Assembly (NCBI GenBank): GCA_021442155.1
Contig: CM038214.1
Location: 143,440,488-143,504,487, forward strand
Source: Cymbidium sinense
Lineage: Eukaryota; Streptophyta; Magnoliopsida; Asparagales; Orchidaceae
Length of the DNA: 64,000 bases
Reading direction: 5' to 3'
A program made the translations under genes and the position numbers. Positions 22,267 to 35,174 of this stretch are shown one piece after another. The stretch's first letter is position 1. Every line of letters begins with the position of its first letter. The notes beneath the pieces were generated by a model. That model ran no database searches and was not told the origin of the DNA. It saw nothing but the letters and a program-made list of their open reading frames with translations.

Positions 22267-23764
22267 AAGATTTAGGTTTAGGTTTAGGTTTAGGTTTAGG
22301 TTTATTAGGTTTTAAGGTTTAGGTTTATTTTTATATTTACTTAGTTTATTTAGGTTTAAGTTTAGTGTTTAGGGTTTAAAGTTTAGTGTTAGGGTTTAGG
22401 GCTAGTGGTTAAGGGTTTAGGGTTTAGGTAGATTAGTTTGGTAGGCTTAAAGTGGGTTTAGAGTGGGTTTAGTGTTTAGGATTTAGGGTTTAGGGTTTTA
22501 GGTTTTAGGTTGTGGAGGAGGGTTAAGGGTTTATGGTTATTTGTGGTCAGGGTTTAAGTTGGGGTTAGAGTTTAGAGTGGTGGGTTTAGGGTTGTGGTAG
22601 GTTGTTTGATCGTTTTGGGTTTGGGTTGGTGGCCCAGGTCAGTTTAGGGTTGGGTTTAGGTTTAGGGTAGTGGTAGGTAGGGTTTAGGTTTAGGGTTAGG
22701 GTGGGAGGTTTTTTAAGGGTTTAGAGTTTAGGGTTTTAGGGTTTTAGGGTTTAGTTTAGGGTTGATTTAAGTTTATTTATTCATTTATTTATTTTTTATG
22801 TTTTAAATTTTAGATTTAGGTTTCTTTAGTTTATTAAGTTTATTTTTTATATATTTTAGTTTATTTTATTGTATATTTATATTTAGGTGAAATTTATTTT
22901 TATTTAGTTTAGTTTATTTATTTTTAGTCTATTTATTTTAGTTTAAATTTTTTATTTAGTTTGTTTTAGGTTTAGGTTTATTTTATAGTTTAGTTTTATT
23001 TTTATTTTATTTCTTGGGTTTATGATCTAATCTTTATTTTTAGGTTTAGGTTTACATTTTTATTTTATTTTATTTAAGTTGAGGTTTTCATTTTTTTTAG
23101 GTTTATTTTTTGTTTTTATTTTTTTCTTTAGGTTTAGGTTTTTTTTGTAGTTTATTTTATTTTCTTAGTTTAGGTTTATGTTTAGGTTTAGTTTATTTTA
23201 GGTTTAGGTTATATTTATTTTATTTTTGTTTATTTTAGTTTAGTTTAGGTTTATTTTATTTTTATTTTAGGTTAATATTTTTTTTAGTTTAGGGTTTAAA
23301 CGTTTAAGTTTTTATTAATTTTTAAGTTTTATTTTTAGGTTTATTTTTTTAGGTTTAGGTGTTTATTTAGTTTTTATGTTATTTTATTTTATGTTTATTT
23401 TATTTTTATTTTAGGTACAATTTTTTTTATTTAGGTTTTCTTTTTTTTATTTAGTTTAGGTTTTTGTTTATTTTATTGTAATTATGTTTTTATTTTTTAT
23501 TTATTTTGTTTTTAGATTTAGGTTTAGGTTTTAGTTTAGGTTTTTATTTTATTTTATTTATTTTATTTTATAATTATTTATGTTTTTTTATTTATTTTAT
23601 TTCTTATTTTTATTCTATTTTGGTTTAGGTTTTTTGCTTTTTAGGGTTTAGGTTTAGGGTTTATGGTTTAAGTTTTTGGGTTTAGGGTTTAGGATTTTAA
23701 GGGTTTAGGGTTTAGGGTTTAAGTTTTAGGTTTATGGTTCAGGTTTTAGTTCAGGGTTTAGGGA
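22267..23764 (+). repeat. TTTAGGG block with irregular patch, then AT-rich ladder
   Basis: 22,267-22,350 TTTAGG runs; 22,350-22,760 TTTAGGG-like with an irregular patch (GGTGGCCCAGGTCAG near 22,630); 22,760-23,640 AT-rich ladder in the usual order; 23,640-23,764 TTTAGGG. No gene is seen. Confidence 0.78.
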
Positions 23765-24212
23765 TTTTTGTTTTTTTTTAAAAAAAGAAAATAAATTCAG
23801 ATTCAACATTCTTCTTTTTGATTTCATTAACCAAGTAACACACCAAGTTTCTATGACACAAGCGAAAGCATAGATAAAAAATGAGCATGCATAGAGCATA
23901 CCAAAAGCCTTAGATAATTAGAACCGTCTCTACTGTAAAGACACAGTTTGATAAGTAACAGATCGGATCCATCTTTCTTTAGTTTCTCAAATTCCCATCA
24001 GTACCACCCTAGCCTCTCGATTTGCGGGATCTACCATCATATCCCGGTCTCGCCCTCCACCACCACCATGGCTATAATCTCCGTCGCTCCTCCTACCTCC
24101 ATAACCACCACTTATTAGACCACCACCTCAAGATCCCCCACCACCATTGCCAGATCTAGACTGAGCCTGGTTGACAGTGATGTTCCTATCGTCAAGGTTT
24201 TGCCCATTCTTA
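23765..24212 (-). pseudogene. GRP-derived fragment, copy I
   Basis: T-run at 23,766-23,780, 3' UTR, Gly-rich tail shortened by a deletion near 24,125-24,145, RRM end and the shared 5' break at about 24,200-24,212. Confidence 0.84.
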
Positions 24213-24554
24213 GGGTTTAGGTTTAGGATTAGGTTTATTAAGTTTTAGGGTTTAGGTTTATTTTTAATTTATTTAGTTACTTTAGGTTTAGGTTTAGGGT
24301 TTAGGGTTTTACATTAGGGATTAGGGTTTAGGGTTTAAGTTTTATGATTTAAGGCTTTTAGGTTTTAGTGTTTAGGGTTTAGGGTTTAGGGTTTTAAGTT
24401 TAAGGTTTGGGGTTTAGGGCTTAGGATTTAGGGTTTAGGGTTTAGGGTTTAGGTTTAGGATTTAGGGTTTAGGGTTTTAGGTTTAGAGTTTTAGTGTTTA
24501 AAGTTATTTAGGGTTTAGAGTTTAGGGTTTAGGGTTTACGGTTTAGGGTTTAGG
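24213..24554 (+). repeat. TTTAGGG-like block abutting LINE A
   Basis: Imperfect TTTAGGG, densest at about 24,290-24,555, running directly into the T-run that is the complement of the LINE A poly(A). Confidence 0.87.
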
Positions 24555-24571
24555 TTTTTTTGTTTTTTTTT

Positions 24572-27500
24572 GGGAAACCCCATATAGGGGGAATTTTATT
24601 GCCACAAAAAATGGGTTACAAGGTCCTTAAAGGGGATAAACTCTAGAACTACCTCAAGAGCTACAATCCTAGAGAGTAAATCTCTATCTAAGTCCATCCA
24701 AAAGCAAAAGAAAAGAGTTAAAAGATACAAATTGAATATATAAGCAAATAAGGATAAGGGTCAATGTTACGGGATGTGAGAATGCATGACACAATGGAGT
24801 AACAGAGAAAAAGGAAAAAAGCACAAGATTGGCTGAGAAAGAAGTTAGAACGTTAATGCAATACTGAGAATGTAGTAAGCGAGTAGCAAATTCGAGAATG
24901 GTAATAATAAAGAGGTGTGATAGAGCTCGCTCGATCACTCAAGTTAGGCAGATGCAAATATGAGCATCCAAACTTGACAAGGTTACATCACAAGAGCTAC
25001 TACCAAACCAAAAAGGTAAAATCATCCGCGACCATCATAGCCAACAAACCTGTATAGCAGCCATTTGATGAAGATCTATTGAGCCATAATACCTACAAAC
25101 ATAGGCAAAGCCGTATACAAAGTAGAAGAAAGAGCAGCAAAGAGCAAAGTGGGTAAGGGGATCACATGTAAATTATATGTCATCATATTAGGCTCCATGG
25201 CATGATAATCCCAACTTAAATGAAAGAGAGCCATCAATGTCAGGAAATCTAGATTTTTAACTAGATTTAAAGGATTAATGAGACCAAGAAGAGTCACCAG
25301 GAAAGCGACAAAATTCAGGCAAACCGGCCGGGCAAGACAAGAGCATGGAATTAACCCCATTCCAAGCCTAAAGAACAATAATAAATATATAGTCTTGGTA
25401 AACAGTCTAGTAAGCAATTGATTATTTCGGAAAAGGATAACCAAAGAATGTAAGTAATGCAGCTCTTAACAACCTCCTTATTTCAGAATTAAGAAAGCAT
25501 CAATTATAAAGGGAAACAACAAACCCCAATCCCAAATTACCACAAGAAATGGGAATACAACAACAGATAAGAAGAGATAGGTAAAGGGCAGCTCCCCACC
25601 ACAAATAGCTCCAATAATAGATAATGTCGAGATAACACCAGATCACTTGCTTATCATCATACTCAATAATCAGTTACCAATAGTAAAGAATGTATGTAAT
25701 GCGACTCTTAACAACCTCCTTGATTGAGAAATTAAAACTAGCAAATATAAAGGCGACATATCCCAAGCCCAAATAACCACAAGAAATGAGATGCAAGCGG
25801 TATGAACAATCGAAGGGGCGATCCCCACCATAAACAACTCAAATAAGTGGCAATCAGAGATAACACAACAGAAGCATCTTGCTTATCATTAAACTCAATA
25901 ATCCAATTCAGCCAATAGTCATGATAGTAATATCCAGCTAGTTGGCAATAAATCCATTCATTATGATTAAATAGTGCAAAGATGAAAATCAAGAGTGGCA
26001 AAAGCATAATCACAATGATCTGCACAAATCTAACATAACCAAGAGGAAAAAAATAGCAGCAGATGAAGTTAGCTATAATATTATGTTAACAAAAACCAAA
26101 AGCAATAAGCAAGAAACAACCAACAACCATAAAAATAACTTGGATAAAGGTCGAAAATCCAAAGGCCAACGGGCAATAATACAATTATTACCCCCACTAT
26201 ATAAACTCTGTTAGAAGGCAAATAAGTAGAATGAAAATTGAAGGTGTTCAAAAGATCATCAGCAGAAATGTCCCTCCAGGTAAAGATAATTAGGCTGGTA
26301 GCTAATCCAAGATCCTCAGTTAAAGCAAACTACATTAAGGAAGTCCAATTCTGCAAAGGGATAGTAAAATAAATAACATCAAAATGACCCTACTGAATAG
26401 GATGGACAACCCTAGAAGCAGGAAGCTAGATAAAAGATTAGGTGATGAACCAACCCAAGATATAAAATAGCAGCAAGTTGGCCAAAAAACAACCCATTCA
26501 AAAATGAAAATTCAAAAATTAATTTCTAGATAGATAGGAAAAAGGCTTGGCCAAGACTAGTAGAGTGGAAAAAATAGTAGAAAGTGAAACCAGCTGCAGG
26601 CCTGATGGAAATAGCAAAAGTAGTCAGAAAATCAAAAGACCAGCAACAGCCAACAATCAGAAAGATAACCTGCTAGATAAAGGACCCAAAAAATCAAAAA
26701 AAATAGTGGAGAAAATAGAAACAGTTAAAGCATCATATAAAACTCCAATAAAAACAAAGTAGAGATAGAGATAAAAGGGGTTGAGGAAGATAACCAAGAA
26801 AAAAACCATGCCAGAAAGGGGTGATCAGGCATGAAGTTAAACCCACAATATCATGGAAAGCATACTGAAAAGCTAATAAAAAAGTCCAAGCCTGCAATGA
26901 GATAATAAAAAATAGCCTCTCGCCTGGCAGGTAAGGGAAAAGAGGTTAGTCAAACCAATCAGCAAAACAACCCCGAAAGGACCCCACAGAATAGGAAAGA
27001 CAACCCAGTAGCAAGGCGGGCAAGGAATCAATGAGCCAGTAGAGCCAACATCCAAGAGAATAAATAACAACAAGTTGGCCAAAAAACCATGCATTGCAAA
27101 TAGACAAAATGAGGTTAACCAAAGCAAACAACAAAGCAACTCCAAAAGTAAACAACAAAGTACCCTACTGAACAAGCAAGACAACCCCATTAATAGTTTG
27201 CTGAACAAGGGAATCAATGTTCTAGGTAATCCGACAACCAAGATAAAAAATAACAGCAAGTTTGCTGTAAAACCTCCCATTGCAAAGAGACAATATAGAA
27301 GATAAGTCCTAGAAAGATAGGGAAATGATCAGGCCAAAGCTAGCTAAAAAGTGGTGATCAACAGTAGCCCAATTGCTAACAAAAGAAACAAATGCAAAGC
27401 CAGCATCCATTCAATAACCTCAAAAGTCCAAGAGACAAGACAATCCAAAACCCGGCATATGCTAAATTCTAATTAGATAGTTGGATAATCACAGAGATGT

Positions 27501-27584
27501 GACCAAATTTAATAGAGTCACAGGGGAAAGGACAGCAAATGAGTTGATCAGCTGCAGCCCAGAAGCAAGGCGATAGGAAAAAGC
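24572..27584 (-). repeat. LINE A 3' module: tandem-repeat region between RNase H and poly(A)
   Basis: About 3.0 kb with diverged direct repeats. One unit of about 243 bp starts near 25,443 and again near 25,685 (marker GCTCTTAACAACCTCC, then AACCACAAGAAATG). Others share AACAAGTTGGCCAAAAAACC-like words (about 26,470, 27,068) and AAGATAACCTGCTAGATAAA-like words (26,660). Read in the LINE sense, the repeats give hydrophobic pieces such as WFFGQLVVIYSLGCWLYWL (near 27,085) but with stops between them. Frames on the opposite strand are Lys/Asn-rich shadows. Whether it was ever translated cannot be told from this copy. Confidence 0.7.
25443..25930 (-). repeat. two direct repeats of about 243 bp within the LINE A 3' module
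   Basis: Shared markers are AATGTAAGTAATGCAGCTCT and AATGTATGTAATGCGACTCT at unit starts, then CCCACCACAAA or CCCACCATAAA and CTTGCTTATCAT near unit ends. LINE B has the same pair at about 45,410 and 45,655, so the duplication predates the two insertions. Confidence 0.75.
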
Positions 27585-30500
27585 ACATAGGACTTTACCA
27601 TTAAGATTTTTGAAAATGCCACCACAGCCTGAACCTTTATGAGAGACAGAGCCATCAGTGTTGATTTTAATAGTATTATCAAGAGGTTTTACCCAATAGA
27701 TAATCTTGTCATTTTTACAGTAGGTTTGATCCGGCAAGTTAAAACCCAGTTTATTTGCCACAAATTTACAACCTTTGAATTATTTGTAGTTAATGAGATT
27801 GACATTGAACATGTCTCGAATTTTGTTTTTAATTCTAGCAATTATCCTCATGTGATTCATAGGGATCCCCTGATGTTTTGCATCATTTCTGTCCATCCAT
27901 ATGAACTAAATAAGAGTGACAGTAGTTATGACTTTAATGTGACCTATAATAGTGTGGTCAAAATAAACTTCAAGAAGTTGATATAAAGTTAAGGAGCCAT
28001 TGAAAATGACAATGTTAAATAGGTCATCATACCAAATCCAAAGTTTAGAAGCAATGGCCCCATTAACAAAAACATGGTTCACATTCTCAATGTGAAAGTA
28101 GCATTGGCATTTTGAAGGTAATTGAAAGCCTTTACCCTACAACAAGGATTCAATAGGGATGAAGTTTTTCAAAATACGCCAAGTAAGAACAGAATAGGAA
28201 GTAGGGATAGTGTTATTCCATAGTTTGAGAAATGCATTGGAAGAATCATGAGTTTCTTTAATGTGAATCAAAACATTTTTAAAGTTTAAATCACCATTAT
28301 GTGAGAGCTTAAAAGGATTTGGTCTTGATTGGTAGGAATGATAGGAATAGTAGTAAGCTTGTTTAAGAGAGGAAGGAATATATAATCAATAAGCTTAATA
28401 ATGTTCCACATATTATTCTAAAAAAAGACACATATATTATTCTCACAAAAAAGATTTCACTTTAATAGCAAGAAGGAATGGGTGGAAAGTAAGTCATCAA
28501 TGGACCCACATCCAGTCTAGTTATCTTGCCAAAAGAAGGAGGAGCCAGAGTTAATCCACCAAAAAATTAAGGATTCTGCATCCCATTTGACGGAACAAAG
28601 TCTTTTCCAAGCAGGAGAGTCTCCTACTTTATAGGGACAAATGAGGGGGTGCTTACCAGCAATATTTAGTCATGAAATTAGCCCAAAGACTATTGTTACT
28701 CCTAAAATTCCACCAAAGCTTATAGGAAAAGCAAAGGATAGCTTCTTTGATTGGCTTACATCCAAGGCCACCTTCAGCTAGGGTGCCACAACTTTTAAAC
28801 CAAGAGGTCTAGTGCATTCTTTTAGAGGAGTTATTGGAGCACCAGAAAAATTTGTTAATGAGGCGCTCAATTCTATTAATGATAGAAATGGTCGGCACAA
28901 TGGTTTGGAGGAGATATAAAGGCATGGAGTTAAGAGTGCTCTTAATCAAAGTGAGCCTACCACTGAAAGAGAGTAAATGGAATTCCAAATAGAAATTTTA
29001 TTAGAGATTTTCTAGATGAGATCATCAAAAAGATGAGATCTTTTCTGACCTTTAAAAAGCGAGCCCCAAGATAATTAATGGGATGTTGATGTTGCTGAAA
29101 ATTAATAATTCTCAAGATTTGATTGATCCTATTAGAAGGGATTTTAGAGGAAGGAATGAAACAACATTTTCCTTCATTGAGAAAGAGACCACTTTCATTG
29201 CCAAATTTATTTAGAGGCTCTTAATAGTTTTAATGTGAATAGAGGCATTGCAAAAGATTATAAAGTCATAAGCAAAATTAAGATGAGAGACAGGAAGACC
29301 ACCTTTAGTTTTAAAGTACATGGAAGGATTTTTGTAGAAAAGATCATTCAAGCTCCTCGAAAGATATTCAACAACAATAATAAAAAGAGAGGGTGAAAGG
29401 GGGTCTCCTTGTCTCAAGCCATGCCTCGAAGTAAAGAAACCAAGGGACTCACCATTCATGATAACATAGAACCAAACATTGGTAATACAATTTTTGATGA
29501 GGCGGATGAAATTATCAAAAACCCAAACAAATGGAAAATTTGAAAGAGGAAATCCCAAGAGATGTTATCAAAAGCTTTAGAGATGTCCAGAAAGAGGATG
29601 TTGCCACCTAATTGGGAACATCAAGGTCATGAACCATCTCTTGGCTAGAAGGATATTTGTCGATATAGCTCTACTTTTAACAAAGCCAGTTTGGTTAGGA
29701 GAAATAATTTTAGGGAGCAGCGGACTTATCTTATTATTAATTAATTTATCAATGAGTTTTTGAAAGAAGGTGCAAAGGTTGATAGGTCTAAAATCTCCCC
29801 AAGTATCAGGAATATTTATTTTGGGAATGAGAATAATGGAATTGCTAGAAAAGTATCTAGGTAAAGAGTTTCCATCAAAGAAATCAATAATAACATCAAC
29901 AAGGTCGACTTAATAATAGGCCAACAATGCAAAGAAATGAGTCATGTAGCCATCGTACGCAATAGAAATGTTCATGCTATTGAGTACTACTAATCTCGGT
30001 TCCATAGATAAAGTGAGTAAATGGTTTTCATCATTAGTAATCATGAGGAGATCGTGAGTGTTGAGAGGGGTTCTAAGTTAGGGTTGTTGTTTAATAAATT
30101 TTGAAAATGTTGAATGATGAAATCTTTAATTTCATTATTATCAGTGATCCAGATACCATTAATATTTTTGATTTTTTGAATAGAGTTTAAGGCTTTCCTT
30201 TTTTTGAAAAGAGCATGGAAATACCTTGTATTTTTGTCACCATCAATAATATGTTTGCTAGCAGCCTTTTGTCGCTAGTAGGTTTCCTCCATATTTTGAT
30301 AATTAATCAAGTTATCTTTAGCAGTGTTCAACTCATCAAGCTTACTAGGATCAGTTAACACAACATCTTCAAGGGAGCAAACTAATTATTCCATATTTTT
30401 TAGATTGGCAAAAAGATTTTTAAAATTATGCTTGTTCCACCAATTTAGGTTTTGTTTTAGTCTTTTAAGCTTAAGCCAAAGAATCATGCCTTTAACTAAT

Positions 30501-31280
30501 TGTCCGGTGAATAGGGGCCATCCAATTAGTGGAAACAACATTAAAGAAATCACTATGTTGGGTCCACATATTTTGGAATCTAAAAGGTGTGGGGAGGATA
30601 TAGATGGAAGGAGTTTTGATGGAGATCAATAGCGGAGCATGGTCAGACAAAGTTCTGCTCAAATACTCCATAGAAGTGAGGGGCCATTGATTGATCCAAA
30701 GGGAATTAAAGAGGGTCCTATCAAGCCGTTGTCAGAGTTTAGAGTTATGCCACATATAGTTAGAACCAGAAAAACTAATATCAATCAGATTGCAGTCGAG
30801 AATCATATTAGAAAAATTTACCATGGAGTGGAAGTTAGGAGAGCAACCTCCTCTTCTTTTCGAGGAAGCAAAAATAGTGTTGAAATCACCCCCAACCAAC
30901 CAGGGTTTATTGACAGAGGAGGCAAAAGTTCTTAATTGATCCCAAAGGATGTTTCTACTAGCTCTATTACAAGATGCATAAATAAAGGAACCAATAGCAG
31001 AAAATTCACCCAATGAAATTTGAACATTAATCAATTATTGGAGATCATCAAGGATAAAAATGTTGATTAAATTATTTAAAAAAAGCCAAATTTTATTACT
31101 AATATTATAAAAGAAATTTTGAAAGCCTACTGTTTTAGCAACATGGGTAATCTTAGAAGAGTGAATGAATGGCTCAATAACAACAAGTAAGGCTATGTTA
31201 TGAGTAATGACAAAGGATTTTAATATGATGACAAATGAGAGTCCCAATACCTCAACATTCCAAATAAGAAAATTGATCAT
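27585..31280 (-). pseudogene. LINE A ORF2 (EN-RT-zf-RNase H), disrupted
   Basis: Start chosen at the ATG before INFLIWN (31,280), the usual beginning of the endonuclease domain. Endonuclease: IWNV, VIEPFIH and, after a break, YASCNRASR and PWLVGGDFNTI (31,034-30,732). Reverse transcriptase: HGLRQGDPLSPSLF (about 29,430) and the active-site region reading NFAYDFIIF (about 29,270) where F/YADD is expected, so one catalytic aspartate is displaced. Distal to this come GLFLNEGKCCF-type text and a zf-RVT-like segment. RNase H begins at KINTDGSVSHKGSGCGG (about 27,680) but stops after about 60 residues because of a deletion that joins it to the 3' module. Several stops and frameshifts lie throughout. 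The role of the intact protein is to nick DNA and prime cDNA synthesis on it. Confidence 0.85.
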
Positions 31281-31356
31281 AATAAGTTGAAAGTAAAGAG
31301 AAGAGATAACTAAAAAAATGAAAAACATGAAACAATTATTTATGGAAAGTTAGAGA

Positions 31357-32811
31357 AGATCGAGTGGTTCTAGTGGAGCTATTAGTGAACATTCTAGCTT
31401 TAAGGGATTTTTTTTAATAATAGTTTGAAAAGGCCTATCTATGTCCAAAGTATCTTCATCTGAAAGAGAGTGATTTGTGATATTCAGAATAGGACCAGAT
31501 CATCAAAGCATTCTTAATGGTGATTTCCCTTCTTTGGTATCGAGTTAGGTTGAGAAATAGGATTAGCATGTGTATCACTCAGGGTAATAGAAGGAGAGGT
31601 TGTGGCACCATTAATAGCAAAATTCATTTTCATTTCCATGAGTACTATTCATTTTGATCCTCACCAAATCATCAAAATTTTTTAATAATTCCGTAATTTG
31701 TTTTGAGATTTTGATCCAACTTGAGGTTCCCATTCAAATCACCATTATGATTCATATGAGTCAAGGATTGTCTTGAGATGCCAAGTTATTACAAGTAGAG
31801 AAAATGTTAGGTAAGTTATCATTAGTTTCCTCACAAACCTTAATATCATTATTTTTATCAAGCTCATTGTTCTCCAATAGGCAAATCATAGTAATAAAAG
31901 GAGAGGGGTAGGAGGGTGAGTTCCATTTTGAGTAACTTTAGGCACATGAACTTATTATTTTTTTCATTTGTTAAAGAGGGATTAGGATTTCTTTTTAAGA
32001 TTAGGGTGTAACACAAAGCATTCAGAGTGATCATGACCATGGATCTTACAATGTGTGCAAAAAATAGGAAAATTTTCAAATTCCACTTTTTGATTATACC
32101 CAAATTTTTTGAACCGATCCAAACTTCTTTAGGGTACTTTTTGGTAATATCAATCTCAACCAAAATACGAGCAACTAATGGTCGTGATCTCGCGATGGTG
32201 GCTTGATCTATTTGAAGGAGCCTACCAAAGAGAGCCCCAATCATAAATAGGACCTGATGGGTAACATAATGTATCCTCGAGTTTGGAAAAGCTAGTCATA
32301 AAGGAACAATTAGTGATTCCACTTTGACATCAAATAGAGGAGACCATTTCAAAAGCCTCATTTGATAATTGTACACAAAGTAAGAGCAACGAGCAAAGAC
32401 TCTTGAGTAGTCTAAATCATTAGATAGCTGAATAAGGATATGTCTAGGATCAATCAATCCGATAGTAAATACACCCGAGAGCTTTAGGCTATGAAAGAAG
32501 GATTAGATGCTTTCAAGAGTCGGGCGAAGCAATAAAAATTGACCAACTAATAAAAATTCAAAGGGCTTCGCCAGCTTTTCCACATCAAGATCCGAGAACA
32601 TTACAACTGATATTCCATGAAAAGAGGTTGAGATTAAATTGACTGAAGCATTAGAGCATGTGTTCTTACCAGATAAAGCATCCTTGAAGGACTTAACTAC
32701 AGGCACAGTAATGGTTGGAGTTGAATTGCTATTACCTTGAAAATTGGAAGCTTTAGTCGATGCCTCCAAGTTCAAAGAGCTCAACTGCACAGAAAGTGGT
32801 GCTTCTACCAT
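31357..32811 (-). pseudogene. LINE A ORF1 (gag-like), disrupted
   Basis: Start at ATG 32,811 (MVEAPLSVQLSSLNLEAS), a start conserved in LINE B. Then SFKDALSGKN (about 32,690) and a DUF4283-type region ending KPFEFLLVGQFLLLRPTLES (about 32,580-32,510). A frame break follows. Downstream, LLQIDQATIARSRPLVARIL and VEIDITKKYPKEVWIGS (32,215-32,105) is the linker seen before the zinc knuckle in plant LINE ORF1. The knuckle itself is out of frame here. The expected stop (TGA in LINE B) reads CGA at about 31,358-31,360. ORF1 normally binds the element's RNA. Confidence 0.82.
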
Positions 32812-32950
32812 TATAAGCTCAAGGGAAACTCACATAAGTGGCCAACCGAGAGTAGAAATCCAGAAGGAATAAGTGAATGGAAACATGGCCAAGAAGGAGA
32901 GGAAAGGACACAAATTGCTAGAAAGTCACCACGAGAGTAGAGTGGGTGGG

Positions 32951-35174
32951 ATGTGTTTTAGTTGGGAGGTTTATGGTTTAGTGGGTTAGGGTGTGCCTGG
33001 GTTTGGCAGGGTTTTTGGTTTTTTGGTTTAGTTTTAAGTTTGAGGTTTAGGTTTTAGGTTTTTAGGTTTAGGTCAGGGTAGGTTTAGGTTGTAGTTTAGG
33101 TTTAGGGTTTAGAGTAGGGCTTAGGGTTTAGGATTTAGGTAGGTTTAAGGTTTAGTTTTGTGTTTAGGATTTTTAATTTTATTAGTCAGCATGTTTATGT
33201 TTATTTAGTTTATTTTTATTTATTTTAGTTTATTTTATTATTTATTTTTAATTAGGATTATTTTATTTTTATTTAGTTGGTTTATTTATATTACATTTAT
33301 TCATTTTAGTTTAGGTTTTTTTTCTTTTAGTTTATTTTTTAGGTTTAGGTTTTTTTATAGTTTATTTTTATTTTTATTTTATTTTTTATGTTTAGGTTTA
33401 ATTTTTTTATTCTTTTAGGTTATTATTTTAGGCTTTTTTTTAAGATATTATTTCTTAGTTTAGGCTTAAGTTTATTTTTAGTTTATGTTATTTTATTTAG
33501 TTTAAGTTTAGGTTCAAGTTTAGTTTATTTTAGGTTTAGGTTTAGGTTTTATTTATTTTAGTTTAGTTTATTTTAGTTTATGTTTAGGTTTATTTTATTT
33601 TTATTTTAGGTTTAAGTTTTTTTTAGTTTATGGTTTAGGTGTAATTATTTATTTATTTATTTTTATTTTTAGGTTTAGGTTTTTATTTAGTTTTTATTTT
33701 ATTTTATTTTATCACAAGTTTATTTTATTTTTATTTTATGATTTGTTTTTATTTTATTTAGGTTTTTTATTTTTAGGTTATGTTTTATTTAGTTTAGGTT
33801 TTTATTTATTTTATTTTAGTTTAGTTTTTATTTTGTATTATATTTTAATTTTAGGTTTAGGTTAAGCTTTTAGTCTAGGTTTTCATTTTATTTTATTTTA
33901 TTTTCTTATTTAAGTTTAGGTTTGGTGGGTTTAGGGTTTAGTGTTTTTAGGGTTTTAGGGTTTAGGTTTAGGGTTTAGGTTTTTGTAGGGTTTAGGGTTT
34001 ATCAGAGGTTTTTTTTAAAATAAGGTTTAGTGTTTAGGGTTTAGGGTTTAGGGTTTAAGGTTTTAGGGTTTAGGTTTTAGGGTTTAGGTTTTAAGGTTTA
34101 GGGTCTAGGGTTTTAGGGTTTAGGGTTGTAGGTTTAGTGTTAGCGTTTATGGCTTATGGTTAGGGTTTTTCTTTAATATTTTAATTTTTTTTAATTTTTT
34201 TTTAAATTCAATAAAAGGGTAAGTTTAGGTTTATTTAGTTTATTTTTAATTTATTTTAGTTTTTTATTTTTTATTTTTATTTAAGTTTATTTTTTTATTT
34301 AGTTTTGTTTATTTATTTTAGTTTAGGTTTTTTATTTTGGTTTATTTTTTAGGTTTAGCTTTAGGTTTAGGTTTATTTTTTTTAGTTTTATTTTTTTTAT
34401 TTTTTTAGGTTTAGGTTTAATTTTATATTTTAGGTTTAGGTTTAGATTTATATTTTATTTTTTTTAGGTTTAGGTTTTAGATTTTATTTTAGGTTCATTT
34501 TAGGTTTTATCTTTAGTTTTGGTTTTGGATTGTTTTAGTTTATTTTATTTTATTTAGTTTAGGTTTAGGTTTAGTATATTTCAGATTTAGGTTTAGGTTT
34601 TATTTATTTTAGTTTAGGTTTAAGTTTATTTTATTTTTCTTTTTGGTTTAGGTTTTTCTTAGTTTAGGATTTAGGTTTTAATTTTTATTTAATTTTATGT
34701 TTTATTTTTAAGTTTATTTTTTAGGTTTAGTTTTTTATTTTATTTTATCTTAGGTTTATTTTATTTTTATTTTAGGTTTAGTTTTTATTTAATCTAGGTT
34801 TCATATTTTTTTAGTTTAGTTTAGGTTTTTATTTATTTTATTTAAGTTTTGTTTTTATTTTTTTATTTTTTTTTATTTAGGTTTAGGTCTAGGTTTAGGT
34901 TTAGGTTTAGGTTTTAGTTCAAATTTTTATTTTATTTTAATTTTTTATTTTGTTTTGGTTTAGGTTTTTATTTATTTATTTTATTTTTAGGTTTTATTTA
35001 GTTTAGGTTTAGGTTTTTAGCTTTTTATGGTTTAAAGTTTAGGGTTTAGGGTTTAGGGTTTAGGGTTTAATGTTTAGGATTTAGGGTTCTTAGGATTTAG
35101 GGCTTAGAGTTTTAGTTTTAGGTTTAGGGTTCATGTTTTAGTTTAGGGTTCATGTTTTAGTTTAGGGTTTAGAG
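32951..35174 (+). repeat. TTTAGGG blocks and AT-rich ladder
   Basis: TTTAGGG-like at 32,951-33,175 (irregular, with GGTTTGGCAGGG words), 33,925-34,180 and 35,030-35,174. Ladders at 33,185-33,925 and 34,230-35,030. A boundary element (TTTAAATTCAATAAAAGGGT) lies near 34,200. No gene is seen. Confidence 0.8.

Larger units (their letters stand above)
24555..32950 (-). mobile_element. LINE A: plant L1-type non-LTR retrotransposon with RNase H, near full length, broken
   Basis: An element of about 8.4 kb on minus. In sense order: short 5' UTR (about 32,812-32,950); ORF1 with DUF4283-like and zinc-knuckle regions; ORF2 with endonuclease, reverse transcriptase, zf-RVT-like region and RNase H; a 3.0 kb tandem-repeat module; then poly(A) (T-run 24,555-24,571) joined to TTTAGGG repeats. 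The 3' terminus (GGGAAACCCCATATAGGGGG on +, 24,570) is nearly identical to that of LINE B, so the two belong to one family. Frames carry many stops and indels, so it is not autonomous. The 5' limit was set where similarity to LINE B ends. I see no convincing target-site duplication; flanking repeats make this hard to judge. Confidence 0.9.

Noticed and set aside
24684..26025. Separate hydrophobic membrane-protein genes on minus (24,684-24,938, 25,076-25,444, 25,738-26,025)
   Set aside because: They are short pieces within the LINE A 3' module, each ended by stops and not in one frame with each other; LINE B openings fall at different places. They are kept only as part of the module finding.
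27075..27305. Plus-strand Lys/Asn/Ser-rich frames in the LINE 3' modules (also 26,547-26,762 and 47,034-47,279)
   Set aside because: They are antisense to the LINE, exist because the sense strand is T-rich and low in stops on the complement, and show no known domain. Similarity between the two copies only reflects DNA homology of the LINEs.
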